64,000 nucleotides of DNA, taken from Angiostrongylus vasorum (taxonomy: Eukaryota > Nematoda > Chromadorea > Rhabditida > Metastrongylidae). The notes beneath the pieces were generated by a model, which ran no database searches, had not been told where the DNA came from, and worked only from the letters and a program-made list of their open reading frames with translations. A program made the position numbers and the translations under genes. Positions 22,601-34,080 of the stretch are shown here, piece after piece (position 1 is the first letter of the stretch; every line of letters starts with the position of its first letter). The stretch spans positions 1-64,000 of the forward strand of contig JADANN010000428.1 in assembly GCA_018806985.1 (NCBI GenBank), given 5' to 3'.

Positions 22601-25600
22601 AAATATGACAGTTTATTTAAGCAGATATTTCTGTCAGCGAGAACCTAATGATGGTAAGAAATTTGTTATTACCGGAGTAAACGACGGGTATGGACTGAAA
22701 GTTGAAGAAAAAGTCACCTTTTAATGAGGCAGATAGGCCTAGATTTAGTGTTTTGAAAGGTGTAATCTTTAGCTGTTAATTATTCTGGATAATCCTGCTA
22801 GTGAGGTTCTGAAGGTGTAGTAGCTAAATGCTCTTAGTTCAATGGGTCTTACCATCTACTACCGTTCCGCTTTCTTCAGTCCTTAGAACAATCTTCTTTT
22901 TGAACTCTTCAGACTGTTCTTATGCGTTTCTGGTACTTCTGAAATGTGGTACTGAAGTGCAGGCGACGGCTCCCGATTTCGTTATTCGCACATGATCAAG
23001 TTTGTCAACTCGTATTTGCTGAACACATCCAGTTTGTTAATCTGCCTGTCGATTTCAACGTGGTTGTGGAAGTGTGCGCCATGGTTGGTGGTTTGCAGTT
23101 TTGCTATCGAAAACATATCTGGCAATAAATTAACCTGTTCGGATTTTGCTATTGTGATTTTCTGTTTTGTTTTGGGCTGGAATGTTTGTTTCTCACTGAC
23201 GGTACGTGGAGAGTTTTAGGAGCTGTCTATTTCAAAAAAAAGCGAGCAGTCATGTGCAACCAACATTGCCAACAAGTGTCTCAACTTACTGAATTCAGGT
23301 TGTGAATTCTTATACGATTTTTCTGTGCTTAACAAAATTCCTACGCTCATAGAAGGGCGTGTTTTTTTTTCGGCGACTATTATGAGAGAATTTTAGTGTT
23401 CCCGCCGTCCTAAGCACGTGTCTTTCCGCGATGACAAACACCTATCCAGATTTGTTCGTTGTGGATATGTAATCCTCAAAAGGGATACTATTATGGCAAA
23501 AAGGTTTTACTTAGACGAAGCCGAGTATCCTCTCGAGGGTACAATTGAGGTGTCTGCTCGTTGCACCACCCTACCACAAGCTATCGAAGTAGAAAATAAA
23601 GACTATTTGGTTTGTTATTGTGTGTCACTAAAAATATTTCCTATTACTTTTTACGACAGAGATGTCCTTTCTCCAATTTAATTTTAAGTCTTAAGTTAGT
23701 AGAGGATATCTTGTGACCATATTGCCTCTTGGTAACTAATAGCACTCCATTATAAAATGTCCCTTTAATCACAATCCTTCAAATGTCGTTTTGCGAGCCA
23801 TTATTTAAATCTTCATTTTAGACCGTGTATGAAACAACAAGTGCGTCATGGAAGCGTTACTGGGCAGTGTTGCGTCGTGGTATGATATACCTCTGGCGCT
23901 ATCGGAGCGATGAGTCATTTCAGGAAGTAGGCATTTCTCGTTAGTGGACTCTTTACTTAGTTTGCCGTTCAATATTGCAACTTTACGGTTAAGAAAGTTA
24001 ACATTTTCACAGAGATTTAATAGCGATTAACTGTGAACATTACTTATATTTCAGTGTCCCTACAGCATTCATGGACCTCAGGAAATGCACGAACGACTTA
24101 GTGGTTGCGTGCAACCCAGGCCAATGTATGATAGAGAATTGTTTCAGTATTGATATGCTAGTTTCTGCAACACCGTCAATTATGAAGAAAAAAGCGGTAC
24201 TGGTTTGATCGATTTTGTTTCGAGTTCGAATGTCAAAAGCAGCACATTTGCAGCTGAAAGTAATGTTTACCCGGTTGTTGGATGCGCCTTTACCTTCGAG
24301 TAGCAAGCAGTCTTTGATGTGGTTGAGCTGTTGGCTCACATGTCAGCTGTCTGGAGAGCAACAGTAGATGTATGTAACGAATTAAATAGCAGTCGCTTGT
24401 GTGGGAGCCATACTCACAAACGGCACCGAAACTGGAGTCATATTTTCGACGAAATTCTTTCTCAAGTCTTTTCTACCCAGTTTCCAGCGTTATCCCCTCC
24501 ATGTACTAGTATATGTGACGGAATCATCAATTTTCGACGATGACATTGCTCCTTAGATACTAGATGGATGCCACTGATGCTGCGTTGCACCAAAAGAGAA
24601 ACTCAGAATTCTCTTCGCGAGAGGCTCTTTCTTAATGTTGGAGAGGGGATACGGGATTAGTTCATCGGAACAGTACAATATTTTCGGCTCGTCGTCTGCT
24701 CTATTTTGACGATTAGGTTTGCTGTGTTGCTTGGTGCGAGCTTTCTCAATACGTAATTATGCGTGCTTAGCTTGTGTGGTTTCCGCTGGTGTTCTGTTGT
24801 TATAGAGAGCTTCTTCTTCGTCCTAGTACAGTGGCAGTTCCTTTAGCAGATACCTATTAAATACTGAATTGTACAGTAAATAGTGGCATCGCTCTTAGAA
24901 TAGAGCGTCCGTCCTAAGTTCGATTCCTAGAGTAGTTAGCTGCCAGTGAAGCAGTGTCTTTCATAACATGTGGCAAGGTTTTATCGGAATGTTACGCGAG
25001 TTATTCCATCCCTCAAACAATGAAGAACGTAATCCCAACTGCCTATCATTTAGTATTATGCATTAGGCTTCGTTGGTCAATCTGCATTGAAGTCGTGTTT
25101 TTTCTAAAAAGGAGCAATATGGTTACGCAAAAAACAATGGTATTGCTAAGAAATTGTCACGTAGATGTCATTTTCATTTTTGTAGAAATCCGTTCAACCA
25201 CTGTTTAAGTCTTGCGTTCGAATGTCTTCAGTATTCAGCGACAATAGTCTGTCTTTGCTATATGAGATAACATAGCCAACATTTCATGAGAACGAAGTCT
25301 GCTCATGTGCTAATGTTTCAAGAATGCCTTGTCAATTTTAATCGTACCCCCTATGTGACCACAAAGAATTTCATGCAGCTGTTGACCCTCGCAGGACTGC
25401 AGTTTCTTCGACTAAATTTGTAGTCACTTGTCCTCGTATCAACGAGGTCCACAATGGATTAGCCTGAATAGGTCCACTTTTAATCGCTTTTTTAATGTCC
25501 GAGAGTATTTAGCAGCATATCAGACCCCGATTTGTGGGCACTCACGTTCACATTTTTGTTCCTACGAAAACTTTATCTAACGGTTTCCAGAGAGTTGCCT

Positions 25601-26814
25601 TATGTAATTGACTACGATCTAGTGTGAGTAGCGCTATGGTAGTGGTGGCATTCAGCACGCACGAGGCCTGTTTTCTGATCCCACACCGGGCTTAGCAAGC
25701 ACCAAATTCCCTCTGAGATCAGGAGATTGGTACCAGATTTCGGCATTGCCCTTTCCATGGGTTCACGTGCATCCAAGCCACCAACCAAGGCCCTTGAGTT
25801 GCTTTTCTCTCAGCCACTTTTTTTTTACCTTAACGGTGCTATCTGCGAAAAGTATCCAACGAGAATAATCTGGGGAACGCAGTCCGTGATCGAACCCAGT
25901 TAAGCTAAGGCTGCAGTCAAAGTCACAATGTTTTAACACTTATTTTCTGTCTATTTCTTTTTTCATGGCAGGGAACTGTGTGAAATAGAACCACAATTAT
26001 GCTGAGATATGAAAAAAAATTTGGAACGTCTAGGATCAAAAACTGAGAGAAAGGCAAATCAAGGGCATCGGTTGGTGCAGTAGATAAGACGTGAGCTGCT
26101 GAAAAAGGGTAGTCACGGGTTCGAAGATCACCTGGTGTTCCGAGTTCTGCTCATATATCAGCATCCTTTTTTTGTTGTAGTTTACATTGTACACTGCCGT
26201 GAAAAATTAGGTAGTAGGTAGAAGCTGTGGTATCAAATTTGTCAAGAGCTCAATAAAGGCGGCAGATTATGTGTTGTGATGATACGGGAAACATCCATGT
26301 AGGAAGGTCCCTCGAATTTCGATAAGAATCTGCTGGAAGAACATTTAAAAGGAAAGCCAAAATTCCCAAGAAGATGGAGCTCGATGCAAAGACCTTCGTT
26401 GGTGATGAATGAGAGGGAAAGAATAGAACGAAAGCGTTTACAAGTGCACAACTTGTGCTGAAGGGTCATTTTAAAAAAACAACCTGCGTTTATGGATCTG
26501 AGTAATGTTATTCACCATAGAAGTCACTCTTTTCCGGACGAAGAACTGTTGTTAGCATGTGTTTGGTATTACAAAATTCTGAATGGAATAGAAAGATAAG
26601 ACGATGTGTTCGACTGTTGTAACAGTTCTACTATTTCTGTCAAAAGCAACACTTCTACTTCAGAAATCTTTATTTGAAACGTTTCTATTGTTTGGTCTAC
26701 AGTTTTTCGGTTTTTTCTTGCAGTGTAATGCTGGGTGCGGATTCCAGTGAGCTGCTCGAAGCATGGCTACGAGCACTGAACGAGACCTTGTCAGTGCTCA
26801 GAGGAGAACAGTGA
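12282..26814 (+). CDS. ani: Anillin-family cytokinesis scaffold (whole locus)
   Basis: Anillins bind actin, myosin, septins and RhoA at the cleavage furrow. The C-terminus is an anillin homology domain followed by a PH domain, and both are recognisable here. Phase-consistent exons: 12282-12325, 12389-12610, 12814-12945, 13080-13193, 14926-15010, 15071-15215, 15461-15543, 16184-16263, 16497-16695, 17422-17531, 17920-18015, 22457-about 22650, 22880-23083, 23397-23609, 23822-23926, 24055-24146 and 26724-26814 (TGA). The last seven align by sequence with human anillin; the earlier ones rest on splice phase and composition. Three exons need one extra base skipped (12458-12461, 15159-15161, about 22990), and a fourth probably does (about 22640). 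The start is uncertain: 12282 is the first ATG after a CACTACAG site that could take a spliced leader. Nematodes have several anillin paralogues, and I cannot tell which this is. Confidence 0.82.
13490..13730 (+). repeat. Dispersed repeat, family M3
   Basis: Shares motifs such as AGCAGCAACCGAACC, GATGATCGATGCGAGGAAAC and AAAATGTGCTGC with copies at 33720-34070, 43840-44040, 46755-47145, 47640-48040 and 50640-50950. A minus-strand copy lies near 50310-50420. It lies in the long intron of the anillin model. Confidence 0.5.
17422..23083 (+). CDS. ani: Anillin homology domain exons
   Basis: 17422-17531 ends in EEYKWQIV and joins in phase 0 to 17920-18015 (KLKAEICVQEKQI, ALARKSQNSMQE), the start of the helical hairpin. 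22457 onward continues VAAQRTLLLACERLDLLRCE, matching the [20 protein letters not shown] helix of human anillin. 22880-23083 gives IFFLNSSDCSYAFLVLLKCG and then LVFAEHIQFVNLPVDF followed by VVVEV, the C2-like strands. Between these two strands the frame moves by one base (about 22981-23003). The 52-nt stretch 22981-23032 could instead be an intron, but that would remove a conserved strand. The 3' end of the 22457 exon is uncertain. The 4.4-kb intron 18016-22456 holds a Penelope relic, a mariner relic and two dispersed repeats. Confidence 0.78.
18530..18970. mobile_element. Foldback with Penelope-like termini, family 2
   Basis: Inverted arms of about 150 bp: 18535-18690 and 18815-18970, for example GTCCACAGTTGTTCGTCTTC against its inverse near 18870. 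Both outer ends resemble a hammerhead. The minus strand at 18553-18580 has GGCTCTGATGAAGA and GAAACCGTAGCC with a mismatched stem II. The plus strand near 18920 has a more decayed GAAGTCGAAACGTT. Together with the GIY-YIG fragment to its right (19390-19500, minus), this looks like the 3' end of a second Penelope family. Confidence 0.55.
19390..19500 (-). pseudogene. Penelope GIY-YIG endonuclease fragment, family 2
   Basis: Minus-strand translation DLDEHIGETTRPLSVRTKEH matches the YIG half of the domain at 10660-10710 (DEYIGETGRPLCVRIKRT), and the DNA is clearly similar. No intact reverse transcriptase was found beyond it. Confidence 0.55.
19930..20586 (-). pseudogene. mariner-type transposase relic, 5' end cut by a SINE
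   Basis: From 20586 leftwards: LKALVEENMQTTVRELAQQL (helix-turn-helix), GKTKKFYKCVAHEI in a shifted frame, then YRIVTCDEKRILYDNRRRSA (first catalytic Asp), a WTSANGLIHHDFLNPG block and RKGPILRHDNAQTHVV (second Asp), ending with NELGYETSPHPAIF. The third Asp, expected just after that, is replaced. Stops and frameshifts are present. The S1 SINE at 20590 directly abuts the N-terminal end, so it inserted into the transposon. The relic sits in an anillin intron. Confidence 0.8.
20590..20885 (+). repeat. tRNA-like SINE, family S1, in mariner relic
   Basis: Starts CGCGTGGCGCAGTGGG, has GGAATCGATCCCC, and ends in TTATCCTTTTTTTTTCATCC. It is inserted at the N-terminal side of the mariner transposase relic. 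Confidence 0.75.
21205..21515 (+). repeat. Dispersed repeat, family M2
   Basis: About 300 bp beginning near GCCATTGTGGTTCCCTTGGA, with GGTCGTCACCAC, CAGAGGGAGATTTACC and CCGGATTCCTTCTCAG, ending near AAGCGGTAAACCGTTGC. Further copies: 45495-45820, 52185-52465 and 61865-62115 on plus; 38795-39130 and 55830-56165 on minus. No coding capacity seen. Confidence 0.7.
23397..26814 (+). CDS. ani: Anillin C-terminal PH domain exons
   Basis: 23397-23609 (71 codons, phase 0/0) carries the last C2-like strands (RFYLDEAEYPLEGTIEVSAR) and ends ENKDYL. 23822-23926 starts TVYETTSASWKRYWAVLRRG and has the PH strand IYLWRYRSDE, parallel to human [20 protein letters not shown]. 24055-24146 includes HERLSGCVQPRPMYDRELF, corresponding to the CTSRQIEPANREFC segment. 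It splices in phase 2 across a 2.58-kb intron to 26724-26814, which encodes the PH C-terminal helix (SSELLEAWLRALNETLSVL) and a TGA. All four exons are open and all phases agree, so this end of the model is firm. Confidence 0.88.
25630..26160. repeat. Two tRNA-like short repeats within the last anillin intron
   Basis: 25630-25800 has GGTGGCATTCAGC and AGGAGATTGGTACCAG. 26080-26155 has GGTGCAGTAGATAAGACG (A-box-like) and GGGTTCGAAGATCACC (B-box-like). A relative of the second lies at 33164-33240. A decayed M1 arm lies at 25965-26060. Confidence 0.4.
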
Positions 26815-28660
26815 ATTCTCGGTCAAATAGTATTGTAAACCCTATGTTCGTTGCATCTTTGTGATCCAATTAGTTGCCGTTTTCTTAAACAATTCTTAAT
26901 TAATGTGAAACTGCCTTATTGCTAACCACATTGCTTTGTGATCGAATACTCTGTCAAAGACAAGATAAGGAAAAACACGAAGAGTAAGATCATTAAGGGT
27001 TTGCCTGGTGTATCATGAATCGTTTATAGCGCTTAGATTAGACAGTACGCATTCGTATGTCCCCATTTTGATGTAGAATAAATCTTCCATGAATTTGACC
27101 CCTCTGACTGTGGTGCGTCGATCACGAATATCTCCGGTTGAGTGCATTATCGCCGTTGCTTCGAAATCACCACAGTCTGAGTCGTCAACGAACACGGTCA
27201 CACCATGCTCTATGGTCCACTACAGAAATCTTATGTTTGCGTCTCTGTTAAGATGATGCATTATTTTCCGCCTAATCACTATTGTAACCTGCTGTTTTCA
27301 GTTTAATTGTTGTTTTTATTTAGAATCACTGCCTGTTAATAAATGACAGTTTAGTTGTTAGATGAAGTTCTGGAAGTGAAGTATCCGATGTTTAAAGATC
27401 TAAACCAAATATTTTCATGAAAATCGGAGGCACTTGGATATTGGAGCTGGAGATTTCTCGCAACGATACGCATAGCGATGCTTTCTCTTCTCTATCAGCC
27501 GATTGTCGTCGTGCTTTTGGGACCTGGTTGCAGCCGTTGAATTCTGTTTTTTTCCTCGTATTCCGTACACCGCTGTATGGTAGCTTGTGTTCAACTTTCT
27601 CGAGGAGTTCATTTCTTTCGCTTAGATTTGCGCACAGAGGTCGGCGTTCTGTTAACGGATGAGGAATGTTTTTTTTTGTTTACCACTCCACAGACTACGA
27701 ACAAATGCATTCGGGTGTAGACAGCGTCGCGTTTTATCCACGAGAACTAATTTAATTGAGAGTTCTCAAATGTGTTGTTGTGAGTATCGAGGTTACTACG
27801 CACACAAATGAGGGTCTAGCTATCTCTTCACATTGAGTGTAGTTTAACTCCGTCCCTCATGGTGATTTTAGAAGAACATGAGATGTGAATATGCTTGCAC
27901 ATTTCTAAAGAAAGGAAAGAGCACCAATTTTGGGTGCTGTTATTTCCTCTATAAATCACAAAATTATCGGAGAGTGTACGTACCTCTTCAGAAAACTATC
28001 CGCCCTTGGCAAATATGCCATCTACCCTTGTCATGTGACGTTTTTTGCTACGTGGGAACAGATGGAATGGTGACTAAGAAATCTAGACAGAACGTTACCC
28101 ATGGTGTGCTCTAGAACTTGCACGTTTTACTAGAAAGCCAGTGAGCGAGATGCAAAGTGAATCCATTGTTTTCCAAAGTTTTTGTATTATCCTTTGCCAA
28201 GCCTTGCTTCCTTCCTTTTTGTACGTAATAAACAACACTACTTGAGAGCGTTGTTTTAAAGTCTTAAGTGTTTTATGTATACTTTGGGTATTCTGAAGAC
28301 TTCGCATCTTAGTAAGCCGGCAGGCGCTTCGTTCAAAATATAAGTTGGATCGAAATGATCAAAGTCCAGTGTGACGAGTTTCTACCTCGATGACTTCCCT
28401 CACTCAATTTTCTTGTTGTGGCTGGCTCATTGAAGCCTAAAGTTAGCTTTTTTTAAACCATTGAATTCTGGTTGCATAGCAAAGGCTATGGATGTGAGCT
28501 TCGAGAAGTCAGAAATCCTACCAGGTTAATGACTGTAATCCCAGCTCAAGACCAGATTCATTCCGATGGTGTCGTACAATTGAGAAGTCCAGGAGAGAAT
28601 TTTTGCCTACCCTGAATCAGCTATGCTCTTTATTTATTTTATGGTTATATTTATGGTTAC
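26815..28660. other. Intergenic, no firm gene
   Basis: Downstream of anillin. There is an 81-codon plus-strand frame at 27417-27662 starting MKIGGTWILELEISRND, with no recognisable domain and no clear splice partner. No repeat family noted above is present. No poly(A) signal right after the anillin stop was obvious. Confidence 0.3.
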
Positions 28661-28666
28661 ACTTTA

Positions 28667-29770
28667 TTGATGTGCGTGGAATCTCTACTTCGCTTTAGAA
28701 TTACTAATTTGTCTGCTGAAGAATATACTGTTTTCTTCAAGTCTCCCGAAAAATTTCAAGAGTTTGATGTTTCCCTTGGAATTGATCTGAATACTGTTCG
28801 CCTTCACCGGATAGATGGCGATTATAGCATTGGAAAAAGACAATCAAGTACATGTAATAGTGTTTTCCCAATAGTGGTGACTGGACGGAATTTAGTGTCC
28901 GGTGGTGGGACCAAGTAATACGAAATCCTCTCCACTGTGACTTTCGAGCAGTCCTCATATGTTGTTCTCTTAATTGCTAAGAAGTTTAAATTCTACAATA
29001 AACGATCAAGTGGATGAAGAAAATGTGTTAAAATGACAGATTTGTCACTTGATTTGTAGATTACGCTATGTTCAGACGAAGATTGTAGATTAAGTTCTGG
29101 TTTTGTTTTTTTCTTCTAGTTTTGGAAATTCGAAAGAAAAGTCAAAAATGTCGAAAAATACCAGTATTTGGGTTGTAGGATTTCGAGCTCATCAATACCC
29201 GGAGATGGTCTTTCATTCTTCACCACTTAATCAGGTCCTAGAAGATTCGAGAGGCGATGAATCCTGCTTGAATCCCGCACAATCAGTAATGTGGTCATCT
29301 CAGCGAAATAACCACCGCTGGGATCACGTTGAAGATCCAGATAGGGTATGCTATGTTCTTCCTTTCGTTAGAGCAGTTGTGCCTGTTCTTGAGTCGAATC
29401 GAATCCGTTTTAGTTTTTCATTTTGGTTAACGAATATCATGAAGGAATATGTTAACTTTGACCCAGTGCGTGTCTGTTGTGGTGATTAATAGCTCTCGAC
29501 TTTATTTTTACAAAGGTCCTGTTTGTTTTCGACAATTTTTTTCTATTCGATCTCATGGTACGTCCTATATCATTCCACCGCAGACTGCGACATTTTTTCA
29601 CCCACTGCGTCGACTATGACGTTCTTTCTGCTGACATGAATGTGACCAGCGAGGGTGCTAAAATAACAGGAAAACGATGCTTCAATGATTTTACCGTTCG
29701 CTCTTATAATTTGCTATTTTTTTCACACGAACCTTTCTGTTATATCACATTTATGGCAGGGAATTAGTTT
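28667..29770 (+). CDS. Candidate exons of an unidentified gene
   Basis: 28695 onward, after CTTCGCTTTAG, is open and encodes LSAEEYTVFFKSPEKF and IDLNTVRLHRIDGDYSIGKR. 29120-29345, after TCTTCTAG, encodes SIWVVGFRAHQYPEMVFHSS and WSSQRNNHRWDHVEDPDR and ends at a GTATGC donor. 29590 onward has RHFFTHCVDYDVLSADMNVT. The composition looks coding, but the phases between the pieces do not join without an additional exon or indel. I do not recognise the product. Confidence 0.4.
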
Positions 29771-30030
29771 TAAACTTTCCAAGAAGGGCTTAGAATCAAC
29801 CTTGACATTGTTGAATAAGTTGCTCTGTTCTTAATGGGCTAATATGAGGTTGTTAAAGTAGAATTTCCCACACAATGACCAACGTTTAGAGGATTTCATC
29901 TTATTTGGAGCCTACGAAAGATCATGTTAACATCCGGCGTAGTAGTTCAAATCATTACTTGGATACTTGGGCAGATGCTTGGATGACCCGTCTTCACTGG
30001 TTATGTGGGCTCCAGCATAATTTCCACTAT

Positions 30031-30668
30031 TTCTGGATATTCTTGTTGAGCAAACGCGAGGTATTACTTTATTCTTTATTCCGTTAAAGCTGACGTTTCG
30101 GCGGATTTCGCCTTCCTCAGAGCCTGGAAAGGTCAAGTTGACAGCAATCTACCCGGCCAAACACATTCATAACCAAACAGAGAAAACGCTAAACCAGGAT
30201 TTCAATCACATTGAACACAGAATAGCTTCTTTGCACACTCACCGCTTTCTATGAGTTTTCCACTGAGCATGTCGAGTGGAGACCAAGCGCACAGAATTCA
30301 CACTGAAGCGTAATGTGCCCATCCAATCAGAATAACAGGCTTGTATACTGCCCAATATCACGCGTGATAATGAGGTATTCCTCCTTGCGTTTCATTTCCG
30401 GATTCTTGGAATTAATCCAGAATGCCTCAGGAGTTTTATGCGCTTGTGTTCTTGATTTCTGTGCAAGGATAGTGATCCGTACTTCAAAGTCCTCCCCGTT
30501 ATGTCTCTGGGTCCTGTGCGTGCCTAGTGGGTGGGGTACTTGGTTTACGTTTACCGACTAGGTGTTCTTTTATGCGGACACAGAGTGATCTACCCGTTTC
30601 GCCAACGTATTCGTCTCCGTACGGCTTATAGGAGATCGGATAAACTGGACTCGAACTCATGCAATCAC
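30031..30668 (-). mobile_element. Penelope-like element, second copy, 5'-truncated
   Basis: Inverted relative to the 8816-11238 element and similar to its 10610-11238 part: GIY-YIG coding sequence from about 30668, 3' region, then the hammerhead and terminus at about 30031. The EYIGETG segment survives in DNA, but the frame is broken. The reverse transcriptase is missing. Confidence 0.8.
30086..30126 (-). ncRNA. Hammerhead ribozyme, second copy
   Basis: Same as the plus-strand ribozyme at 11141-11181: stem I CAGGCT with AGCTT (five pairs), CTGAGGA, extra A, stem II GGCG/CGCC, GAAAC, GTC. The core is identical; only the distal stem I differs. Confidence 0.72.
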
Positions 30669-32900
30669 CGCCTCACGCAAATTTTCTTTCAGATCAAACA
30701 CAGTGGTTTTTCTTTATGAGCTTCTTTTTTTTCTTCAGGTTTGCCTGCAAGCATGTTACTACTTCGACTTTTTATAAGAAATAAATTTTTTTGGGCCAGA
30801 GGTTTACACATTTTTGTCGGTTTCTCTTTGATGACGCGGAGATAATCTTTCGAGCAACAGAATGTTTTAACGGATTAACTGGGCCTTATTTTATCAATGC
30901 CCTTGTTTTTGGAGAATGCATAAAATGAGCATTAACTCTTAAGGTTCAATGGGTTGATTCTTCATTACGACGAGTTTGGCGCTTTAAAAAAACGGGCTTT
31001 AGAATGGTCCCCATGTTGGTGTTAAAAATGTGAGTTTAGATATGGGTAGTAAATATAAAGCACCCGTTCTTACTTTGCACGAAGGTAAATCTCACGGACG
31101 TGAAGATTCCGTCAGATGTAGTCGACCAACGCTATCGCGTCGTCAGACTTAAAAATTACTTGTTGCTGTTGTTGCTCGTTAAACGACTAGTGATTTCTTA
31201 TTTGATTTCTGTAATCTGTCATACGTGATGTGGTTCCTATTTCTGTTTTTAATTTTGTTTTTTAGAGGCATAAATGCCCTTACATTTTTGCGCATGAGAA
31301 CATGAGTTCAGTGGCATCGACGGAGTTATTGTGACACATCATTAACTACCCATGGAAGGAGCTTCGCCTTGTTGTTCTGCTATACAACGTTCAAATTTGT
31401 AGAGGAGAATGAAAAGTGCAATGGAAACGAGCAATCAGTAGCTGCAAAGGCTTCATATCTCTCCAGTGAGAGTATGTCGGCTGGAAGAAGGCGTAAGAAC
31501 TGACTAAAAATATCCAAAACATTGATTAACGCTTTTCGTTGTGTGGTTCTCGGTCACCGAGCTTCCCCATCTAATTCGTCTAACTTTGTGAATTTTACAT
31601 GATCTTGTTAGGTATTGAAACGTGAAATACTCTGCAAAATCTCGAGCTTCCTTCTCCTTGGCGTGGGTTTTGCATCCACTTTACATGAATCAATGATTTA
31701 ATTGTTTGCGGTTGCCTCACTGGACAGGATCTCCTAGCTTAGTGTGTAATATGAAATCAAAATAAAGGTTTAGATTTGTGGATGTTTTGGGTTGTTAGAA
31801 ATTGTACATTGTGCGTGGCTAGAGCTTTTTTAATCTACCGCTTGCAGGACTTTGTAGTACATTATTATTCGGTCACAGCAATGAGTTATGCAGCGTGTAG
31901 TGCCGCTGGTACCGTTATTTTGTGTATCAATCGCATTGCAAATAAAGCAGCTTTTCTCTCATTCACAGTTTTCCATCGCTCTTCTACTGAATATTCCACG
32001 TTTACGCGAATGCCGTATTAGTTACTATTTATGAACGCCAAGGTTAATAAAAAAGTGTGCCATGGGATTTGCCGGAATGAGAGTTCTAATAACATCAGAG
32101 ATTCCAGCCGCAGTGCTCTCGTCTCTAACACAACGCCACTGCTACCGACTCTAACAACAAAACCTCAGGAGTAACGGCAAATGTTGTATTTGTTGCTGCT
32201 GTTAATATGCCGCTTCTTATTGCAGAGCTAAAAGTGGTTCACATGAGAGAAGAAGCGGGTCGAATCTGAGGAAAGTTTCAGAACTAATTTTGTTTGGGTA
32301 TAAATTCGAAAACAGATAAGAAGAAAAGCGATCAATGAGGCCGACGGACTTAAGGGTTTTCAGTCTACGAAAACATGTTTCCTTGACTTTGTTCCAGATT
32401 CTGGCATTAAAGCATACAAAAGGCCCTAAAAATGTGATATGGTTTATATATTGTAGGAAATGGGCCCGAGTTCAATTGAATACATACGCCAGTGAATTCG
32501 TTTATGTACAATCGATCTCTTACACTGTCAAATGGAAAAGACAAGTTTGTGTGTAATGCTTCTTTCCGATCGCATGATTGCGAAGTTCTCATATGGTAGG
32601 ACGTTGATCAGATAGTTCGCACGAGTACGTTCTGGAACAATTCTGCAAGGAACGTTTTTCATGACAGATATTATGTGAAAAACAGCCACCATCGTGTTGA
32701 AATATTTTTAAAATCTCAGACCCTAGTACCCGATTCGAGCCCGCGACCACACTTTTTGAATGCAGCCTCAGATCAACGGAGTTAAATGCAGATTTGGAGT
32801 TCCGTGATCGTACCCGTTGGCGGATGATTGATGATCGCACAGCTGGGATAAAAAAACTGGCTGAAAGAAAGGTAAAGCAAGGGCCTCCGTGATAAAAAAA
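30669..32900. other. Long stretch without a recognised gene
   Basis: AT-rich and without an established repeat. The 81-codon plus-strand frame at 31776-32021 and the 73-codon frame at 32335-32556 have no recognisable features. 32690-32770 contains a short tRNA-like segment (CCCGATTCGAGCCC). Confidence 0.35.
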
Positions 32901-32907
32901 AGCAGTC

Positions 32908-33240
32908 GGCGTTGATCAATCCCTCAGGGATGCGCTATGCATTCTACTTCATTAAGCACCGTTTGGAGGTGATTGAATGCACATATGACCTTTACAATGA
33001 CTCCCGGCTGCCTACCGATGTATCGAGCCAGTGCTGCTATTTTCCTAGACAACTCTCGTACCAATTTGCCCACCCAGGAGCGATGGAAGGCTTGGTGGGC
33101 CACTGGCACGGGGATCGATTCCACGTGTGCCGCAGTGGCGCCTCCTACCACTGCACCACACGTGCCTCGGTGGTTCAGCGGATAATACGTGAGCCCCCAA
33201 AAAGGATAGTCGCTGTTCGGAGAGCACCTTAGGTTCCGAG
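32908..33240 (-). repeat. tRNA-like SINE, family S1, with an abutting second tRNA-like unit
   Basis: 32908-33167 is a minus-strand S1 copy. Immediately beside it, 33164-33240 reads on the plus strand GCCTCGGTGGTTCAGCGG then GTTCGGAGAGCACC, a different tRNA-like unit. The two are head to head. Confidence 0.65.
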
Positions 33241-33719
33241 TTTTGCAATAGGCAACAAATGTAAGTTGAGACAATGCATACGGAGATTTTTTTCGAATTT
33301 TTCTTCGATTTTGGATTTTTATCAAGCACTGGGCAAGTTCAGGCGTTGTGCACTACTCTTCCATGGGCATTCTCGCATCGTTTGTCCTTTTATTAGCCGA
33401 CATTTGTTGTGCCTACGTTATTACTGGTATCGATGTATTCACCAAACATTAAGCAGTCTTGAACTTTGCGGTTAGAATCCACCAGTGTCTTGCGATTTGA
33501 TGTACCTGTGTTCGTATTCCTGGTGTGTGTGTGTGTGTATGTGCTCATATAAATATATGTACAAATAATGTTGTCTAACGTATTACGCTCGAGACGCACT
33601 GAATACCACGCATTTGGTAGGAAAAATAGTTGCCTGGGAAGTCTTATTCTGCTATGGTAAAATCCCTTTTCTCCTCAGTCAAACAAGACGTGTGTCTGGT
33701 TAAGATTTATACTTAAATG

Positions 33720-34080
33720 ACGAGGGACCGGGTAACGCAATGGTAGTGACTGTGTTCATCACGAGTAAGCAGGGTTCGGATTCTACCCCCGTAACAGAAT
33801 CACCGGGCGTCGAGAAATTGGTACTAGACTTGTCTGGGAACATTTCCTTCGCTGCAGTCGGAGTAGAACAGCTTCAGCTCGGCCATCCTTAACCTCCAAG
33901 TAAAGTTGGCACCACCAGTGTTCAAAGGCATTCATCAAGAAGACGATAATCCTTGAACAGCAGCCGAATCTACGAGAGAGATGTTCGAAGAGTTTTGCGG
34001 ACGATACATGCGAGAGACGAATCGTAGACGAAAAGTACTGCAATTTGCACAGTACAATCGGAGAGTGAAGTAAAAGTTCG
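33720..34080 (+). repeat. Dispersed repeat, family M3
   Basis: Begins with GGTAACGCAATGGTAGTG and GGGTTCGGATTCTACC (A- and B-box-like). It contains AGCAGCCGAATC and the TGCGAGAGACGAATCG region shared with the other M3 copies. Confidence 0.5.

Noticed and set aside
23216..23290. Extra anillin exon after TTTTAG at about 23218
   Set aside because: No donor gives the phase 0 needed to join the exon at 23397.
24876..24945. Possible tRNA gene (AGTTCGATTCCTAG resembles a T-arm)
   Set aside because: No consistent acceptor or anticodon stem could be formed; more likely a decayed tRNA-like repeat.
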